NCBI GenBank assembly: GCA_903862935.1
Contig: CAIOZY010000053.1
Location: 48,487 to 112,486, forward strand
Length of the DNA: 64,000 nt
Direction of reading: 5' to 3'
Source: an uncultured Opitutaceae bacterium
GTDB lineage: Bacteria > Verrucomicrobiota > Verrucomicrobiia > Opitutales > Opitutaceae
Part shown: piece by piece, positions 53,445-62,536 of the stretch
Layout: every line of letters begins with the position of its first letter
How positions within the stretch are numbered: the first letter of the stretch is position 1
Position numbers and translations under genes: made by a program
Notes under the pieces: model-generated
Told to the model about the DNA's origin: nothing
Database searches by the model: none
Seen by the model: only the letters and a program-made list of their open reading frames with translations

Positions 53445-55034
53445 ATGAAAGTCCTTGTTGCCGACAAGATCTCGCCCAAGGGCGTCGCTCACCTGCGCCG
53501 CCAGCCCGGAATTGAGGTGGTGGAGGCCTACGGCTCCTCGCCCCAGAAAATCCTTGAGCTGGTGCGCGACGTCCACGCGATCGCCGTGCGCTCCGAGACG
53601 AAGATCACGGCCGAGGTCTTTGCGGCGGCGCCGCTGTTGCGGGTCGTCGGCCGGGCCGGGGTCGGGGTCGACAACGTCGACGTCGAGGCCGCGACCGAGC
53701 GGGGGGTGATCGTCATGAACACCCCGTCGGGCAACACGGTCGCCACGGCGGAACTGACGTTCACGCACGTGCTGTGCGGGGCCCGCCCAGTCCCGCAGGC
53801 GGCCGCCTCGATGCGCGCCGGCAAGTGGGATCGCAAGAGCTTTTCCGGGGTGGAGCTGTTCCGCAAGACTCTGGGGATTGTCGGCCTGGGCCGCATCGGC
53901 GGCGAGGTCGCCAAGCGCGCGCAGGCCTTCGGGATGCGCGTTCTGGCCTTCGACCCGTACCTTGCGCCGAGCCGGGCGAAGGCGATGCAGGTTGAGGCGG
54001 TGTCCCTGGACGAGCTTTTTGCGCAGGCGGACTTCATCACGGTCCACCTTCCGCTGACCGACGACACGCACCACCTGATCGGCGAGGCGGCCTTCGCCAA
54101 GATGAAGCAGGGGGTTCGCATCTTCAACTGCGCCCGGGGCGGGATCATCGACGAGGCGGCGCTCCTTGCGGCCCTCAAGGCGGGCCGGGTTGGCGCCGCC
54201 GGGCTCGACGTGTTCGAGGAGGAGCCGCTCTCGGAAAAGAGCGAGCTTCGGCAGCTGCCCAACGTCGTCCTGACCCCGCACCAGGGGGCCTCGACCGCCG
54301 AGGCCCAGGATGCCGTGGGCCTGGAGATCGCCGAGCAGATCGCCGACGTGCTGAGCGGCGGCTCGACCCGCAACTCGGTCAACGTGCCCTCCGTCGACGC
54401 GGCGACCCTGAAATTGCTCGGGCCCTACCTCGACTTGGGCGCCAAGCTCGGGACCCTGGTCCAGCAGATCAGCCCCAGCCAGGTTTCGGCCCTTCGGATC
54501 ACCTTCTGGGGAAAGATTGTGGACCTGGACGCAAACCCGGTCACCCGCTCGATCCAGCACGGATTCCTGCGCCGCATCAGCGGCGAGGGGGCGAACCTGG
54601 TGAACGCCCCGGTGCTCATGCAGCGGCTCGGGGTCCAGGTCGAGGTCGTCAAGTCGACCGGGGAAAGCGACTACACCGAGTTGATCCAGGTCGAGGCGGT
54701 CGCCCCCGACGGCGCCGTGCGCTCGGCGATCGGAACTTTGATCGGCAAGGCGGGCCAGCCCCGGATCGTCGGGATCAACGGCCGCGAGGTCGAGGTCGCC
54801 GCCGAGGGCAAGCTCCTCGTCCTTGAGAACATGGACCAGCCCGGGATGGTCGGCACCGTGGGGACGATCCTCGGAAAAGACGGCGTCAACATCGCCGACA
54901 TGTCCTTGAGCCGGCTCACCCCCGGCGGCACCGCCTACATGGTCGTCCGGGTCGACACCGAGCCCAGTCCGACCGCGCGGGCCGAGATCAAGGGCAACCC
55001 GGCGATCAAGATGGCCAAGTTCGTCCAGCTGTGA
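53445..55034 (+). CDS. serA: D-3-phosphoglycerate dehydrogenase, long form
   Basis: First enzyme of serine synthesis, 529 residues. NAD site GIVGLGRIGGEVAKRA (about 144-159), catalytic arginine in NCARGGIIDE, glutamate in DVFEEEP, and histidine in TPHQGASTAEAQ. Beyond residue 310 come the allosteric substrate-binding and ACT domains (ACT about 456-529, LLVLENMDQPGMVGTVGTIL), so feedback by serine is likely. ATG at 53445 (MKVLVADKISP) is the family start. Its stop overlaps the plsY GTG start, beginning a chain of coupled genes. Confidence 0.95.
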   Translation: MKVLVADKISPKGVAHLRRQPGIEVVEAYGSSPQKILELVRDVHAIAVRSETKITAEVFAAAPLLRVVGRAGVGVDNVDVEAATERGVIVMNTPSGNTVATAELTFTHVLCGARPVPQAAASMRAGKWDRKSFSGVELFRKTLGIVGLGRIGGEVAKRAQAFGMRVLAFDPYLAPSRAKAMQVEAVSLDELFAQADFITVHLPLTDDTHHLIGEAAFAKMKQGVRIFNCARGGIIDEAALLAALKAGRVGAAGLDVFEEEPLSEKSELRQLPNVVLTPHQGASTAEAQDAVGLEIAEQIADVLSGGSTRNSVNVPSVDAATLKLLGPYLDLGAKLGTLVQQISPSQVSALRITFWGKIVDLDANPVTRSIQHGFLRRISGEGANLVNAPVLMQRLGVQVEVVKSTGESDYTELIQVEAVAPDGAVRSAIGTLIGKAGQPRIVGINGREVEVAAEGKLLVLENMDQPGMVGTVGTILGKDGVNIADMSLSRLTPGGTAYMVVRVDTEPSPTARAEIKGNPAIKMAKFVQL

Positions 55035-55678
55035 TCGCACCGGCCACAGGTATCGCCCTGGCCGGGGTCACCGGCTATCTCCTGGGGTCGATCCCCTTCG
55101 GGTATCTCGTCGCCCGCGCGCACGGGGTCGACATCTTTTCGGTCGGGAGCAAGAACCCGGGGGCAACCAACGTCCGGCGCACCCTCGGGGCCCGGGCCGG
55201 CAACACGGTCTTTGTCCTCGATGCCCTCAAGGGCGTCGTATCGGCCGGCTGGCCGGTCCTCCTTGTCGGCGCCGCGCAGCCGGGCCTGGCCGGACTGTCC
55301 CTGCCCAAGGTGATGGCCATGGCCGGGATGGTCGGATCGCTTCTCGGGCATTCCTACTCGTGCTGCACCCGGTTCAAGGGAGGCAAGGGGGTCGCAACGG
55401 GCGCGGGGGCGTTCCTCGTCCTGAGCCCCCTGGCGACCCTTGCGGCCGGGCTCGCCTGGCTGGCGACCTTTCTGATCGGCCGCTATGTCTCGCTCGCCTC
55501 GATCCTCGCGGCGCTGACCCTGGCGGCCGGGGTCGTCCTCACCCGGCAGCCGCTCCCGGTCGAGATCGCGGCCGGCGCCGTGGCCGTCTTTGTGATCGTC
55601 CGCCACCGCACCAACATCGGCCGCCTCCTAGCCGGGACCGAGAACCGCTCCGCAAGGAAGAAGGGGGGCGCCCTGTGA
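55031..55678 (+). CDS. plsY: Acyl-phosphate:glycerol-3-phosphate acyltransferase
   Basis: Integral membrane acyltransferase of 215 residues making lysophosphatidate from acyl-phosphate. The three PlsY motifs are visible: GSIPFGYLVAR (about 18-28) with SVGSKNPGATNVRR (about 37-50), HSYSCCTRFKGGKGVATGAG (about 112-131), and RHRTNIGRLLAGTENR (about 192-207). About five helices. GTG start overlaps the serA stop, and its TGA overlaps the hom GTG, so a phospholipid gene is embedded between amino-acid genes. Confidence 0.94.
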   Translation: MIAPATGIALAGVTGYLLGSIPFGYLVARAHGVDIFSVGSKNPGATNVRRTLGARAGNTVFVLDALKGVVSAGWPVLLVGAAQPGLAGLSLPKVMAMAGMVGSLLGHSYSCCTRFKGGKGVATGAGAFLVLSPLATLAAGLAWLATFLIGRYVSLASILAALTLAAGVVLTRQPLPVEIAAGAVAVFVIVRHRTNIGRLLAGTENRSARKKGGAL

Positions 55679-56994
55679 GCGGCGGACCGGTCAACATCGG
55701 CCTGTGCGGCCTGGGCACCGTCGGACAGGGGGTCTGGAAGCACCTGCAGGGCGCCCGTGCGGAGCTGGGCACCCGGCTGGGCCGGCCGATCGTCGTCAAG
55801 AGGATCGCGGTCAGGAGCCTCACGAAGGCCCGCGGCGTGCGCGTTCCGGCCTCGCGCCTCACGACCGACGCCCTGTCGGTCGCGACCGACCCGCAGATTC
55901 CCATCGTTTGCGAACTGATGGGCGGAACGGGAATCGCCCGCGAGGTGACGCTCGCCGCGCTCCGCCAGGGCAAGGCGGTCATTTCCGCGAACAAGGCTCT
56001 CATCTGCTCCCACGGGGCCGAGATCTTCGCCGCGGCCCGGCGCCACGGGGGCCAGTTCTTCTTTGAGGCAAGTGTCGCCGGTGGGATCCCGATCATCAAG
56101 GCCCTCCGGGAGGGCCTGGTCGCCAACCGCTTCCCGCGGATCTACGGGATCCTGAACGGGACCTGCAACTACATCCTCACCCAGATGGAGGCCCAGGGGG
56201 CCCCCTACGCCCAGGTGCTCGCGGAGGCCAAGCGCCTGGGCTACGCCGAGGCCGACGAGGCGCTCGACGTCGAGGGCTGGGACACGGCCCACAAGGCGGC
56301 GATCCTCGCCTGGCTTGCGCACGGGGCCTGGGTGAACACCCGGCAGATGATCGTCGAGGGGATCGACCGGCTCACCCCCGCCGACCTGCACAACGCGGCG
56401 ACCCTCGGGTACCGGATCAAGCTTCTGGCGCTGATCACCCGCGATTTCGACCGGAACGAACTGAGCGTGCGGGTGCACCCGACCCTCCTGCCGGTTGCCA
56501 GCGTGATGGCCGGCGTGGGCGGGGTCTTTAACGCGATCGCGGTCTCCGGGGACGTCGTGGGGACGACCCTCTACACGGGCCGCGGCGCCGGGCAGGACGC
56601 CACCGCCAGCGCCGTCATCAGCGACATCGCCGACGCCGTGTCCGCTCTCTCGGGCGGGGGCGCGGGCCGCGCCGCGGCCGCGGAGCTTCCGGCTTCGCCC
56701 TCGCGGCTTCGCCGCTCCCCACCGGAACGGATCCGCTGCCGCTACTACCTTCGCCTGACCGTCAGGGACCAGCCCGGCGTCCTCGCCCGGGTTGCCTCCG
56801 TCATGGCCCGGCACCGGGTCAGCATCGCCAGCGTCCTGCAAACCCCCGCCGAGCGGCCCGGCGCGGCCTCGCTTGTCCTCACCACCCACGAGAGCGACGA
56901 GCGCTCGGTCGGGCACGCGCTGCGGGTCCTCGGGGCCCTGAAGAGCGTCCTCGAGCGGCCGCTGCTGTTGAGAATCGGGGACTTCGCAGACTAA
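55675..56994 (+). CDS. hom: Homoserine dehydrogenase
   Basis: NAD(P)-dependent reduction of aspartate semialdehyde to homoserine, 439 residues. GLCGLGTVGQGVW (about 8-20), catalytic segment FEASVAGGIPIIKALREG (about 139-156), GILNGTCNYILTQM, and LGYAEADEALDVEGWDTAHK with the active lysine/aspartate pair. C-terminal ACT domain (about 360-430, YYLRLTVRDQPGVLARVA). A Pro/Arg/Ala-rich insert (about 325-355) links the domains. GTG start overlaps plsY. Confidence 0.94.
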   Translation: MSGGPVNIGLCGLGTVGQGVWKHLQGARAELGTRLGRPIVVKRIAVRSLTKARGVRVPASRLTTDALSVATDPQIPIVCELMGGTGIAREVTLAALRQGKAVISANKALICSHGAEIFAAARRHGGQFFFEASVAGGIPIIKALREGLVANRFPRIYGILNGTCNYILTQMEAQGAPYAQVLAEAKRLGYAEADEALDVEGWDTAHKAAILAWLAHGAWVNTRQMIVEGIDRLTPADLHNAATLGYRIKLLALITRDFDRNELSVRVHPTLLPVASVMAGVGGVFNAIAVSGDVVGTTLYTGRGAGQDATASAVISDIADAVSALSGGGAGRAAAAELPASPSRLRRSPPERIRCRYYLRLTVRDQPGVLARVASVMARHRVSIASVLQTPAERPGAASLVLTTHESDERSVGHALRVLGALKSVLERPLLLRIGDFAD

Positions 56995-57005
56995 TTCATT
57001 CTCCC

Positions 57006-58223
57006 ATGCCTCGAATCGTCCAAAAGTACGGCGGAACCTCGGTCGGTGACGTCGAACGCATCAAGAAGGTCGCCGAACGGATCAAGGCCGTTCGCGACGA
57101 GGGCAACGAGTTGGTCGTCGTCGTCTCGGCCCGGGCCGGGGTCACGAACGAACTGCTCGCCCGGGCGCAGGCCGTGTGCACGCTGCCCAGCGGCCGCGAG
57201 CTCGACCAGCTGCTCGCCATCGGCGAACAGGAGACGATCGCCTTGACGGCGATGGCGCTCAACGGGATCGGGGTCCCCGCTGTCAGCTACACCGGGGCCC
57301 AGGCCGGCATCTTTACCGACCGGGTTCACACGAAGGCCAAGATCAAGACCATCAACTCCAAGCCGATCGAAAAGGACTTGGCCGCGGGCAAGGTCGTGAT
57401 CGTCGCCGGCTTCCAGGGGATCAACGAGGAGGGGCAGACGACGACCCTGGGGCGGGGGGGCTCGGACCTGTCCGCGATAGCGCTTGCGGCCGCGGTGAAG
57501 GCCGACCGCTGCGAGATCTACACCGACGTCGACGGGGTGTACACGGCCGACCCGAGGGTCGTTAAGTCCGCCCGGAAACTGGACGAGATCTCGTACGACG
57601 AGATGCTGGAGCTGGCCTCGTCGGGCTCGAAGGTCATGCAGTCCCGATCGGTCGAGTTCGCCAAGAAGTACGGCGTCGTCTTTGAAGTCCGCTCATCCTT
57701 TAACCACAACCCAGGAACCATCGTGAAAGAGGAAGTCGCCTACATGGAGCAGGTCGTCGTCCGCGGGGTCGCCGTCGACAAGGACCAGGCCAAGGTGCTC
57801 GTCAGCAACATCGTCGACAAGCCCGGCTCGGCGGCCAAGGTCTTCCGGACCCTGGCCGACGCGAACATCATCGTCGACATGATCGTCCAAAACGTCGGCC
57901 GTCAGGGGGTCGCGAACCTCACCTTCACGGTCCCCAAGCCCGATGTGGCCGCGGCGGTGCGGGTCCTGGAGCCGGCGCTGAAGGAATTGGGCGGCGGCGA
58001 GATCTCGATGGACCCGAAGATCGCAAAATTGTCGGTGGTCGGGGTCGGCATGAAGACCCACAGCGGAACGGCGGCGAACCTGTTCCAGGCGCTGGCGCAG
58101 GCCGGGATCAACATCGGCCTGATCAGCACCTCCGAGATCAAGATCTCGGTGGTGATCGACCTGGACCGGGCCGACGAGGCCGCCCGCGTGGCCCACGCGG
58201 CGTTCAAACTGGACGCCAGCTAA
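57006..58223 (+). CDS. lysC: Aspartate kinase
   Basis: First enzyme of the aspartate pathway, 405 residues. KYGGTSVGDVERIKKVA (about 7-23), GFQGINEEGQTTTLGRGGSDLSA (about 136-158) and TDVDGVYTADPRVV are the kinase signatures. Two C-terminal ACT domains (about 265-405) should bind threonine and/or lysine. Follows hom after 11 bp and precedes thrC after a hairpin, so hom-lysC-thrC give most of the threonine route. Confidence 0.95.
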   Translation: MPRIVQKYGGTSVGDVERIKKVAERIKAVRDEGNELVVVVSARAGVTNELLARAQAVCTLPSGRELDQLLAIGEQETIALTAMALNGIGVPAVSYTGAQAGIFTDRVHTKAKIKTINSKPIEKDLAAGKVVIVAGFQGINEEGQTTTLGRGGSDLSAIALAAAVKADRCEIYTDVDGVYTADPRVVKSARKLDEISYDEMLELASSGSKVMQSRSVEFAKKYGVVFEVRSSFNHNPGTIVKEEVAYMEQVVVRGVAVDKDQAKVLVSNIVDKPGSAAKVFRTLADANIIVDMIVQNVGRQGVANLTFTVPKPDVAAAVRVLEPALKELGGGEISMDPKIAKLSVVGVGMKTHSGTAANLFQALAQAGINIGLISTSEIKISVVIDLDRADEAARVAHAAFKLDAS

Positions 58224-58226
58224 AGA

Positions 58227-58248
58227 GGCCCCGCCCCAAAGGCGGGCC
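58227..58248 (+). other. Hairpin between lysC and thrC
   Basis: CCCGCC-CCAAA-GGCGGG with two more outer G-C pairs, filling most of the 37-bp gap. It could lower read-through or protect the lysC message end. No U-tract. Confidence 0.35.
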
Positions 58249-58260
58249 GCAACCCAAGCG

Positions 58261-59628
58261 ATGCGCTACGTCTCAACCCGGGGCCGCACCCCGCCGCACT
58301 CCTTCTCGGATGCGGTGGCCGTGGGGCTCGCCCCCGACGGGGGCCTTTTCCTTCCGGAGAGCCTCCCTGACCTGGGGGCGCGGCTCGGAGGGTGGGAGGG
58401 CCTGGGCTACGCGCAGCTTTGCCTGGAGTTTTTGCGGATCTTCGCAGACGACATTCCCGAGGCGGAGCTCAAGCCCCTGGTCTTCGGGGCCTACGAGCGG
58501 TTTGACGCGCCCGAGGTCGCGCCGCTGCGGAGCCTGGGGGGGCGCCGGCACGTGCTGGAGCTCTTCCACGGGCCGACCCTCGCCTTCAAGGACTTCGCCC
58601 TCCAGCTGCTCGGCAGCCTCTACGCCCGGCAGTGCCGGGTCCGGGGCGAGACGATCAACGTGCTGGGGGCGACCTCAGGGGACACGGGCGCCGCGGCGAT
58701 CCACGGCCTTTTGGGGCGCCCCGGGACCGGGATCTTCATCCTGTACCCCGACGGCCGGGTGTCGCCCCTGCAGGAGCGCCAGATGGCCTGCACCGGGGCC
58801 GGCAACGTCTTCGCCCTGGCGATCGACGGGACCTTTGACGACGCCCAGGCGGCCCTGAAGGAGATTTTCGGCGATCTGGGCTTCCGCTCCCGGCACCGCC
58901 TCTCGGCGGTCAACTCGATCAACCTCGCGCGGGTCCTGGCCCAGTGCGTGTACTACCTTTACGCCTGGCTCCAACTGCCCCGGGCCGACCGGAGCCAGGC
59001 GGAGTTCGTCGTCCCGACCGGAAACTTCGGAAACGTTCTGGCCGGCTGGATGCTCCGACGGATGGGGGTCCCAATCCGGAGGTTCCGGGTGGCGACGAAC
59101 CAAAACGACATCCTGTGGAGGTTCTTCACGACCGGCCAATACCGGGTGGGGGCGGTCCTCCCGAGCCTTGCCCCGTCGATGGACATCCAGGTCGCCTCCA
59201 ATTTCGAGCGGTTCCTGTACTACCTTCTGGACAGCGACCCGGCCCGCGTGAGGGCCGCGATGGACGAGTTCAAGACGACGGGACTGTGGAGGAGCCCGCA
59301 GGGGGCCTCCGCCTGGCCCGAGTTCTCGGCCTCGCGGTGCACCGACGCGGAAATCCCGGGCATCATCGGGCGGGTCCACCGGGAGTTTGGCTACATCGTC
59401 GATCCCCACACGGCGTGCGGATTCAAAGACAGCGATTGCGCGGAGCCGAGCGTCATCCTGGCGACCGCAAGCCCGGCCAAGTTTCCCGAGACGATCCGCC
59501 AGGCGACCGGCGTCACCCCGACCCATCCGTCGCTGGAAAAACTGATGTCGCGGCCGGTCGTCAAGACCCGGATCTCAGGCAAGCCGGGGGCGATCCGGGA
59601 GTTTGTCTCCGCACACGCCGTCGGCTAG
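58261..59628 (+). CDS. thrC: Threonine synthase
   Basis: PLP enzyme of 455 residues converting O-phosphohomoserine to threonine. MRYVSTRGRTPPHSFSDAVA is the typical class-I start; the PLP lysine is in GPTLAFKDFALQLLG (about 104-118), followed by LGATSGDTGAAAIHGL and VPTGNFGNVLAGWML. Ends the serA-to-thrC run. Its TAG overlaps the convergent ispA stop in a shared CTAG. thrB is not in the window. Confidence 0.95.
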   Translation: MRYVSTRGRTPPHSFSDAVAVGLAPDGGLFLPESLPDLGARLGGWEGLGYAQLCLEFLRIFADDIPEAELKPLVFGAYERFDAPEVAPLRSLGGRRHVLELFHGPTLAFKDFALQLLGSLYARQCRVRGETINVLGATSGDTGAAAIHGLLGRPGTGIFILYPDGRVSPLQERQMACTGAGNVFALAIDGTFDDAQAALKEIFGDLGFRSRHRLSAVNSINLARVLAQCVYYLYAWLQLPRADRSQAEFVVPTGNFGNVLAGWMLRRMGVPIRRFRVATNQNDILWRFFTTGQYRVGAVLPSLAPSMDIQVASNFERFLYYLLDSDPARVRAAMDEFKTTGLWRSPQGASAWPEFSASRCTDAEIPGIIGRVHREFGYIVDPHTACGFKDSDCAEPSVILATASPAKFPETIRQATGVTPTHPSLEKLMSRPVVKTRISGKPGAIREFVSAHAVG

Positions 59629-60512
59629 TGGCTCCGGGCTGCCATCGCCTCGGCCAGTCCCGCTAGAAACAGCGCGCCCCCGGGCAGCCGGGCCAGCTCG
59701 GCAACCGAGCGGTCCGTATAATCGCGCGCGTGGGCCCGTGAGGCCTCCAGTCCGTGTAGGGACACGAAGGTTGCCTTGCCGGCCTTGGCGTCTTTTCCGG
59801 CCGTCTTCCCGAGGGAGGCGCTGTCCGCCGTGGCGTCGAGGATGTCGTCGATCACCTGGAAGGCCATGCCCAGGTTCCGCCCGGCCGAGCGCAGCCGCTC
59901 GATCGCCTCAGGGCTAGCCCCGCCGCAGAGGCCCCCCATGACGAGCGAGGCCTCGATCATGGCAGCCGTCTTGTTGAGGTGGATGAATTCGAGGTCACCC
60001 GTGCCGGCGTTTCCCTGCCGCTCGGCCAAGAGATCGGCCATCTGGCCCCCGATCAGGCGCTGGCTTCCGGCGGCCTGGGCCAACTCGTGGACCAGAGCCT
60101 GGGCGAGCGCGGGGTTGCCCGCGTAGGCGCGGGAGAGAAGCGCGAAGGCCTCGGTCAGCAGGGCGTCCCCGGCCAAAAGCGCGGTCGCCTCGTCAAAGGC
60201 CTTGTGGGCTGTCGGCCGGCCGCGCCGCAGGTCGTCGTTGTCCATGCACGGCAGGTCGTCGTGGATCAGGGAGTAGGTGTGGATGCACTCGACGGCGACC
60301 GCCGCCGGGAGGGGGTCGGTCCGCCCCTGGGGGTCGAAGAGCTCGGCCGAGGCGACGACCAGGACCGGCCGCAGCCGCTTTCCCCCGGCCTGCAGGGAAT
60401 AGCGCATGGCCTCGTGGAGCCTCTCGGGGCGAACGGTCTTAGCCGGAAGCAGCCGGTCGATCGCACTCTCGATCCTGCCGGAGCGGCGCTTGAGTTCGGC
60501 GGTGACGTCCAT
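59625..60512 (-). CDS. ispA: Polyprenyl (farnesyl/geranylgeranyl) diphosphate synthase
   Basis: Short-chain prenyltransferase of 295 residues that extends isoprenoid diphosphates for quinones and undecaprenyl carriers. First aspartate-rich motif in LIHDDLPCMDNDDLRRG (about 82-98), second in FQVIDDILD near 222, and GGKRLRPVLV near 42. ATG at 60512 (MDVTAELKRRS) chosen; a longer frame from 60548 adds unrelated residues. Product length is not predictable without the chain-length region modelled. Confidence 0.9.
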   Translation of the reverse strand: MDVTAELKRRSGRIESAIDRLLPAKTVRPERLHEAMRYSLQAGGKRLRPVLVVASAELFDPQGRTDPLPAAVAVECIHTYSLIHDDLPCMDNDDLRRGRPTAHKAFDEATALLAGDALLTEAFALLSRAYAGNPALAQALVHELAQAAGSQRLIGGQMADLLAERQGNAGTGDLEFIHLNKTAAMIEASLVMGGLCGGASPEAIERLRSAGRNLGMAFQVIDDILDATADSASLGKTAGKDAKAGKATFVSLHGLEASRAHARDYTDRSVAELARLPGGALFLAGLAEAMAARSH

Positions 60513-60630
60513 CGCCCCTTCAGTGCCGGAAAACGGGCCCGAGCGCAACTCCGCTTGGGGGAGGGGGCATCCCCCACGAAAAACTCGCCAAGCCCCGGGC
60601 TTTGAATCATTACGGGCTGCTCACGCCGCC

Positions 60631-60894
60631 ATGCCCACCTACGATTTCGTCTGCCCCAAGTGCAACCATCGGTTCGAGAAATTCCAGCCGATGAGCGCGG
60701 CGCCGCTGAAGAAGTGCCCCAAGTGCGGGAAGACCGGGGTCAAGCGCCTGATCGGGGGCGGGGCGGGCCTTATCTTCAAGGGGACGGGCTTTTACATCAC
60801 CGACTACAAGAAGAAGGGCCAGGGCGGAAAGGACGGGGGGGGCTCCTCCGAACCGAAGCCGGCGGCCAAGCCCGCCAAGGGCGGTTCGGACTGA
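60631..60894 (+). CDS. FmdB-family zinc-ribbon protein
   Basis: An 87-residue small protein: zinc ribbon with C8/C11 (VCPKCNHRFE) and C29/C32 (KKCPKCGKTGVKRLIGG), then GLIFKGTGFYITDY typical of the FmdB/CxxC_CxxC_SSSS regulatory family, and a Lys/Gly/Pro-rich disordered tail. Proposed roles are transcriptional or protein-protein, none proven. First in a run with murJ. ATG at 60631 gives the conserved MPTYDFVCPKC start. Confidence 0.85.
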   Translation: MPTYDFVCPKCNHRFEKFQPMSAAPLKKCPKCGKTGVKRLIGGGAGLIFKGTGFYITDYKKKGQGGKDGGGSSEPKPAAKPAKGGSD

Positions 60895-60933
60895 GGTTTC
60901 GCTGCGGGCGAAAAGCCGATCGCGGTACCGAGC

Positions 60934-62493
60934 GTGTCCAAGAACCTCAAGAGTATCGGCGTCATCTCGGCCCTCACCGTGGCGTCGAGGCTGCTGGGGG
61001 TGGTGCGCGACCAGGTGGCCGCGGCGATCTTCGGGACGAGCCTGCTGTACTCGGCCTTTGTCACGGCGTTCAGCTGGCCCAACCTCTTTCGCCGGCTCCT
61101 GGGGGAGGGTTCCCTCACGGCGGCCTTTGTCCCGACCCTGCAGGCGGAGCTCCACGCCCACGGCCGCCCGGGCGCCTTCCGGCTCCTGTCCTCGGTGACC
61201 TCGTGGCTTCTGGTGGTCACGGTCGGTCTGGTGGGCCTGTCCATGCTGTGCCTGGGCAACGCCCGGATCCTCGGCGGCCAGGAGGACAAGTGGTACCTGG
61301 CGGCCGATCTGGCCGTGTGGCTGTTCCCGTACCTGGCGTTCGTGTGCCTGGCGGCCGGGCTGAACGCGACCCTGAATGTCCTGGAGCACTTCACGGAGCC
61401 GGCGCTCTCGCCGATCTGGCTCAATATCGCGATGATCGTCTCCCTGGGCGGGGCGGGGCTTCACTTCGCGCACACGCCCCTGGGCGAGATGCACTGGCTT
61501 TGTGCCGGGGTCCTGATCGGAGGGTTCCTCCAGATGATGGTCCCGGCCGGCGTCCTCATCCACGAGGGCTGGAGGCCCCGGTTCGACCTGCAGCTCTCAC
61601 CGGGGGTGAGGGAAATCGCCGCCCTGATGACCCCGGGGCTTTTCGGGACGGCGATCTACCAGATCAATATCCTGGTGTCCCGAAACCTCGCCTTCTACTT
61701 GAGCGACTCCGGGGCGACGCTTCTTTTCATGGGCAACCGCCTCATGGAGTTTCCGATCGGGGTCTTTGCGATCGCCGTCTCGACGGTCGTCTATCCCCTG
61801 ATCGCCCGCCACGCGGTCCAGGGAAACCACGCCGCCATGGCGGAGGACTTCCGCAAGGGCCTGAGGCTGATCCTGATCATCAATGTTCCGGCGGCGGCGG
61901 GGCTGGCGCTTTTAAGTGGGCCGATCGTCAGGCTCCTCTACCAGCACGGGCGCTTCACGGGAGGGGATGCCGGGCAGCTCGCGATCCTGGTGGCCCTCTT
62001 CTCGATCGGAATGCCCTTCTTCTCGGTCGTTAACCTCACGGTGAGGGCCTTCTATGCGGTCAAGGACATCGCGACCCCGGTGAAGGTGGCCGCGATCGAC
62101 TTTTGCATCAACGTGGCCTTGAGCCTGACCCTGATGCGCTGGTTCGGGGTCGCCGGGCTCGTCCTGGCGAGCACGACTGCGATCATCGCCCAGACGATCC
62201 TCCTGCAGGTGTTTCTGGTCCGGAAGCTGCCCCAGATGGCCTTCTCGCCGCTGTGGCCCAGCCTGCTGAAAGTCCTTGCCGCAACCGCCCTCATGAGCGC
62301 GGGCGTGGCGGGGTGCTGGCGGCTTATCGGGCTCCTCGGCCTTGGCCACCGGGCGATCGACGCGATCGCCGTCGTCGGCCTGATCCCCCTGGCGATCGCG
62401 GCCTACCTGGGGCTGTTGCGGCTATTGCGGGTCGAGGGCCGGGAGGACCTATTCACGCTGCTCCGGCGCGGCAAGGCCCCGGCGCAGGCCTGA
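60934..62493 (+). CDS. murJ: MurJ, lipid II flippase
   Basis: MOP-superfamily transporter of 519 residues with about fourteen helices that moves lipid II to the periplasmic face for peptidoglycan assembly. Seen: SALTVASRLLGVVRDQVAAAIFG (about 9-31), FSWPNLFRRLLGEGSLTAAFVP (about 45-67) and GNRLMEFPIGVFAIAVSTVVYP near 268, all characteristic. GTG start; 39 bp after the zinc-ribbon gene. Part of the envelope gene set with mpl. Confidence 0.94.
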   Translation: MSKNLKSIGVISALTVASRLLGVVRDQVAAAIFGTSLLYSAFVTAFSWPNLFRRLLGEGSLTAAFVPTLQAELHAHGRPGAFRLLSSVTSWLLVVTVGLVGLSMLCLGNARILGGQEDKWYLAADLAVWLFPYLAFVCLAAGLNATLNVLEHFTEPALSPIWLNIAMIVSLGGAGLHFAHTPLGEMHWLCAGVLIGGFLQMMVPAGVLIHEGWRPRFDLQLSPGVREIAALMTPGLFGTAIYQINILVSRNLAFYLSDSGATLLFMGNRLMEFPIGVFAIAVSTVVYPLIARHAVQGNHAAMAEDFRKGLRLILIINVPAAAGLALLSGPIVRLLYQHGRFTGGDAGQLAILVALFSIGMPFFSVVNLTVRAFYAVKDIATPVKVAAIDFCINVALSLTLMRWFGVAGLVLASTTAIIAQTILLQVFLVRKLPQMAFSPLWPSLLKVLAATALMSAGVAGCWRLIGLLGLGHRAIDAIAVVGLIPLAIAAYLGLLRLLRVEGREDLFTLLRRGKAPAQA

Positions 62494-62504
62494 GAAATTT
62501 GCAT

Positions 62505-62522
62505 CCGCGGAGATTTTCGCGG
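62505..62522 (+). other. Short dyad between murJ and the OYE gene
   Basis: CCGCG-N8-CGCGG within the 43-bp gap after murJ; possibly a weak terminator or message-end hairpin. TTTT lies in the loop, not after the stem. Confidence 0.25.
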
Positions 62523-62536
62523 TCCTTAGCCTTCTT

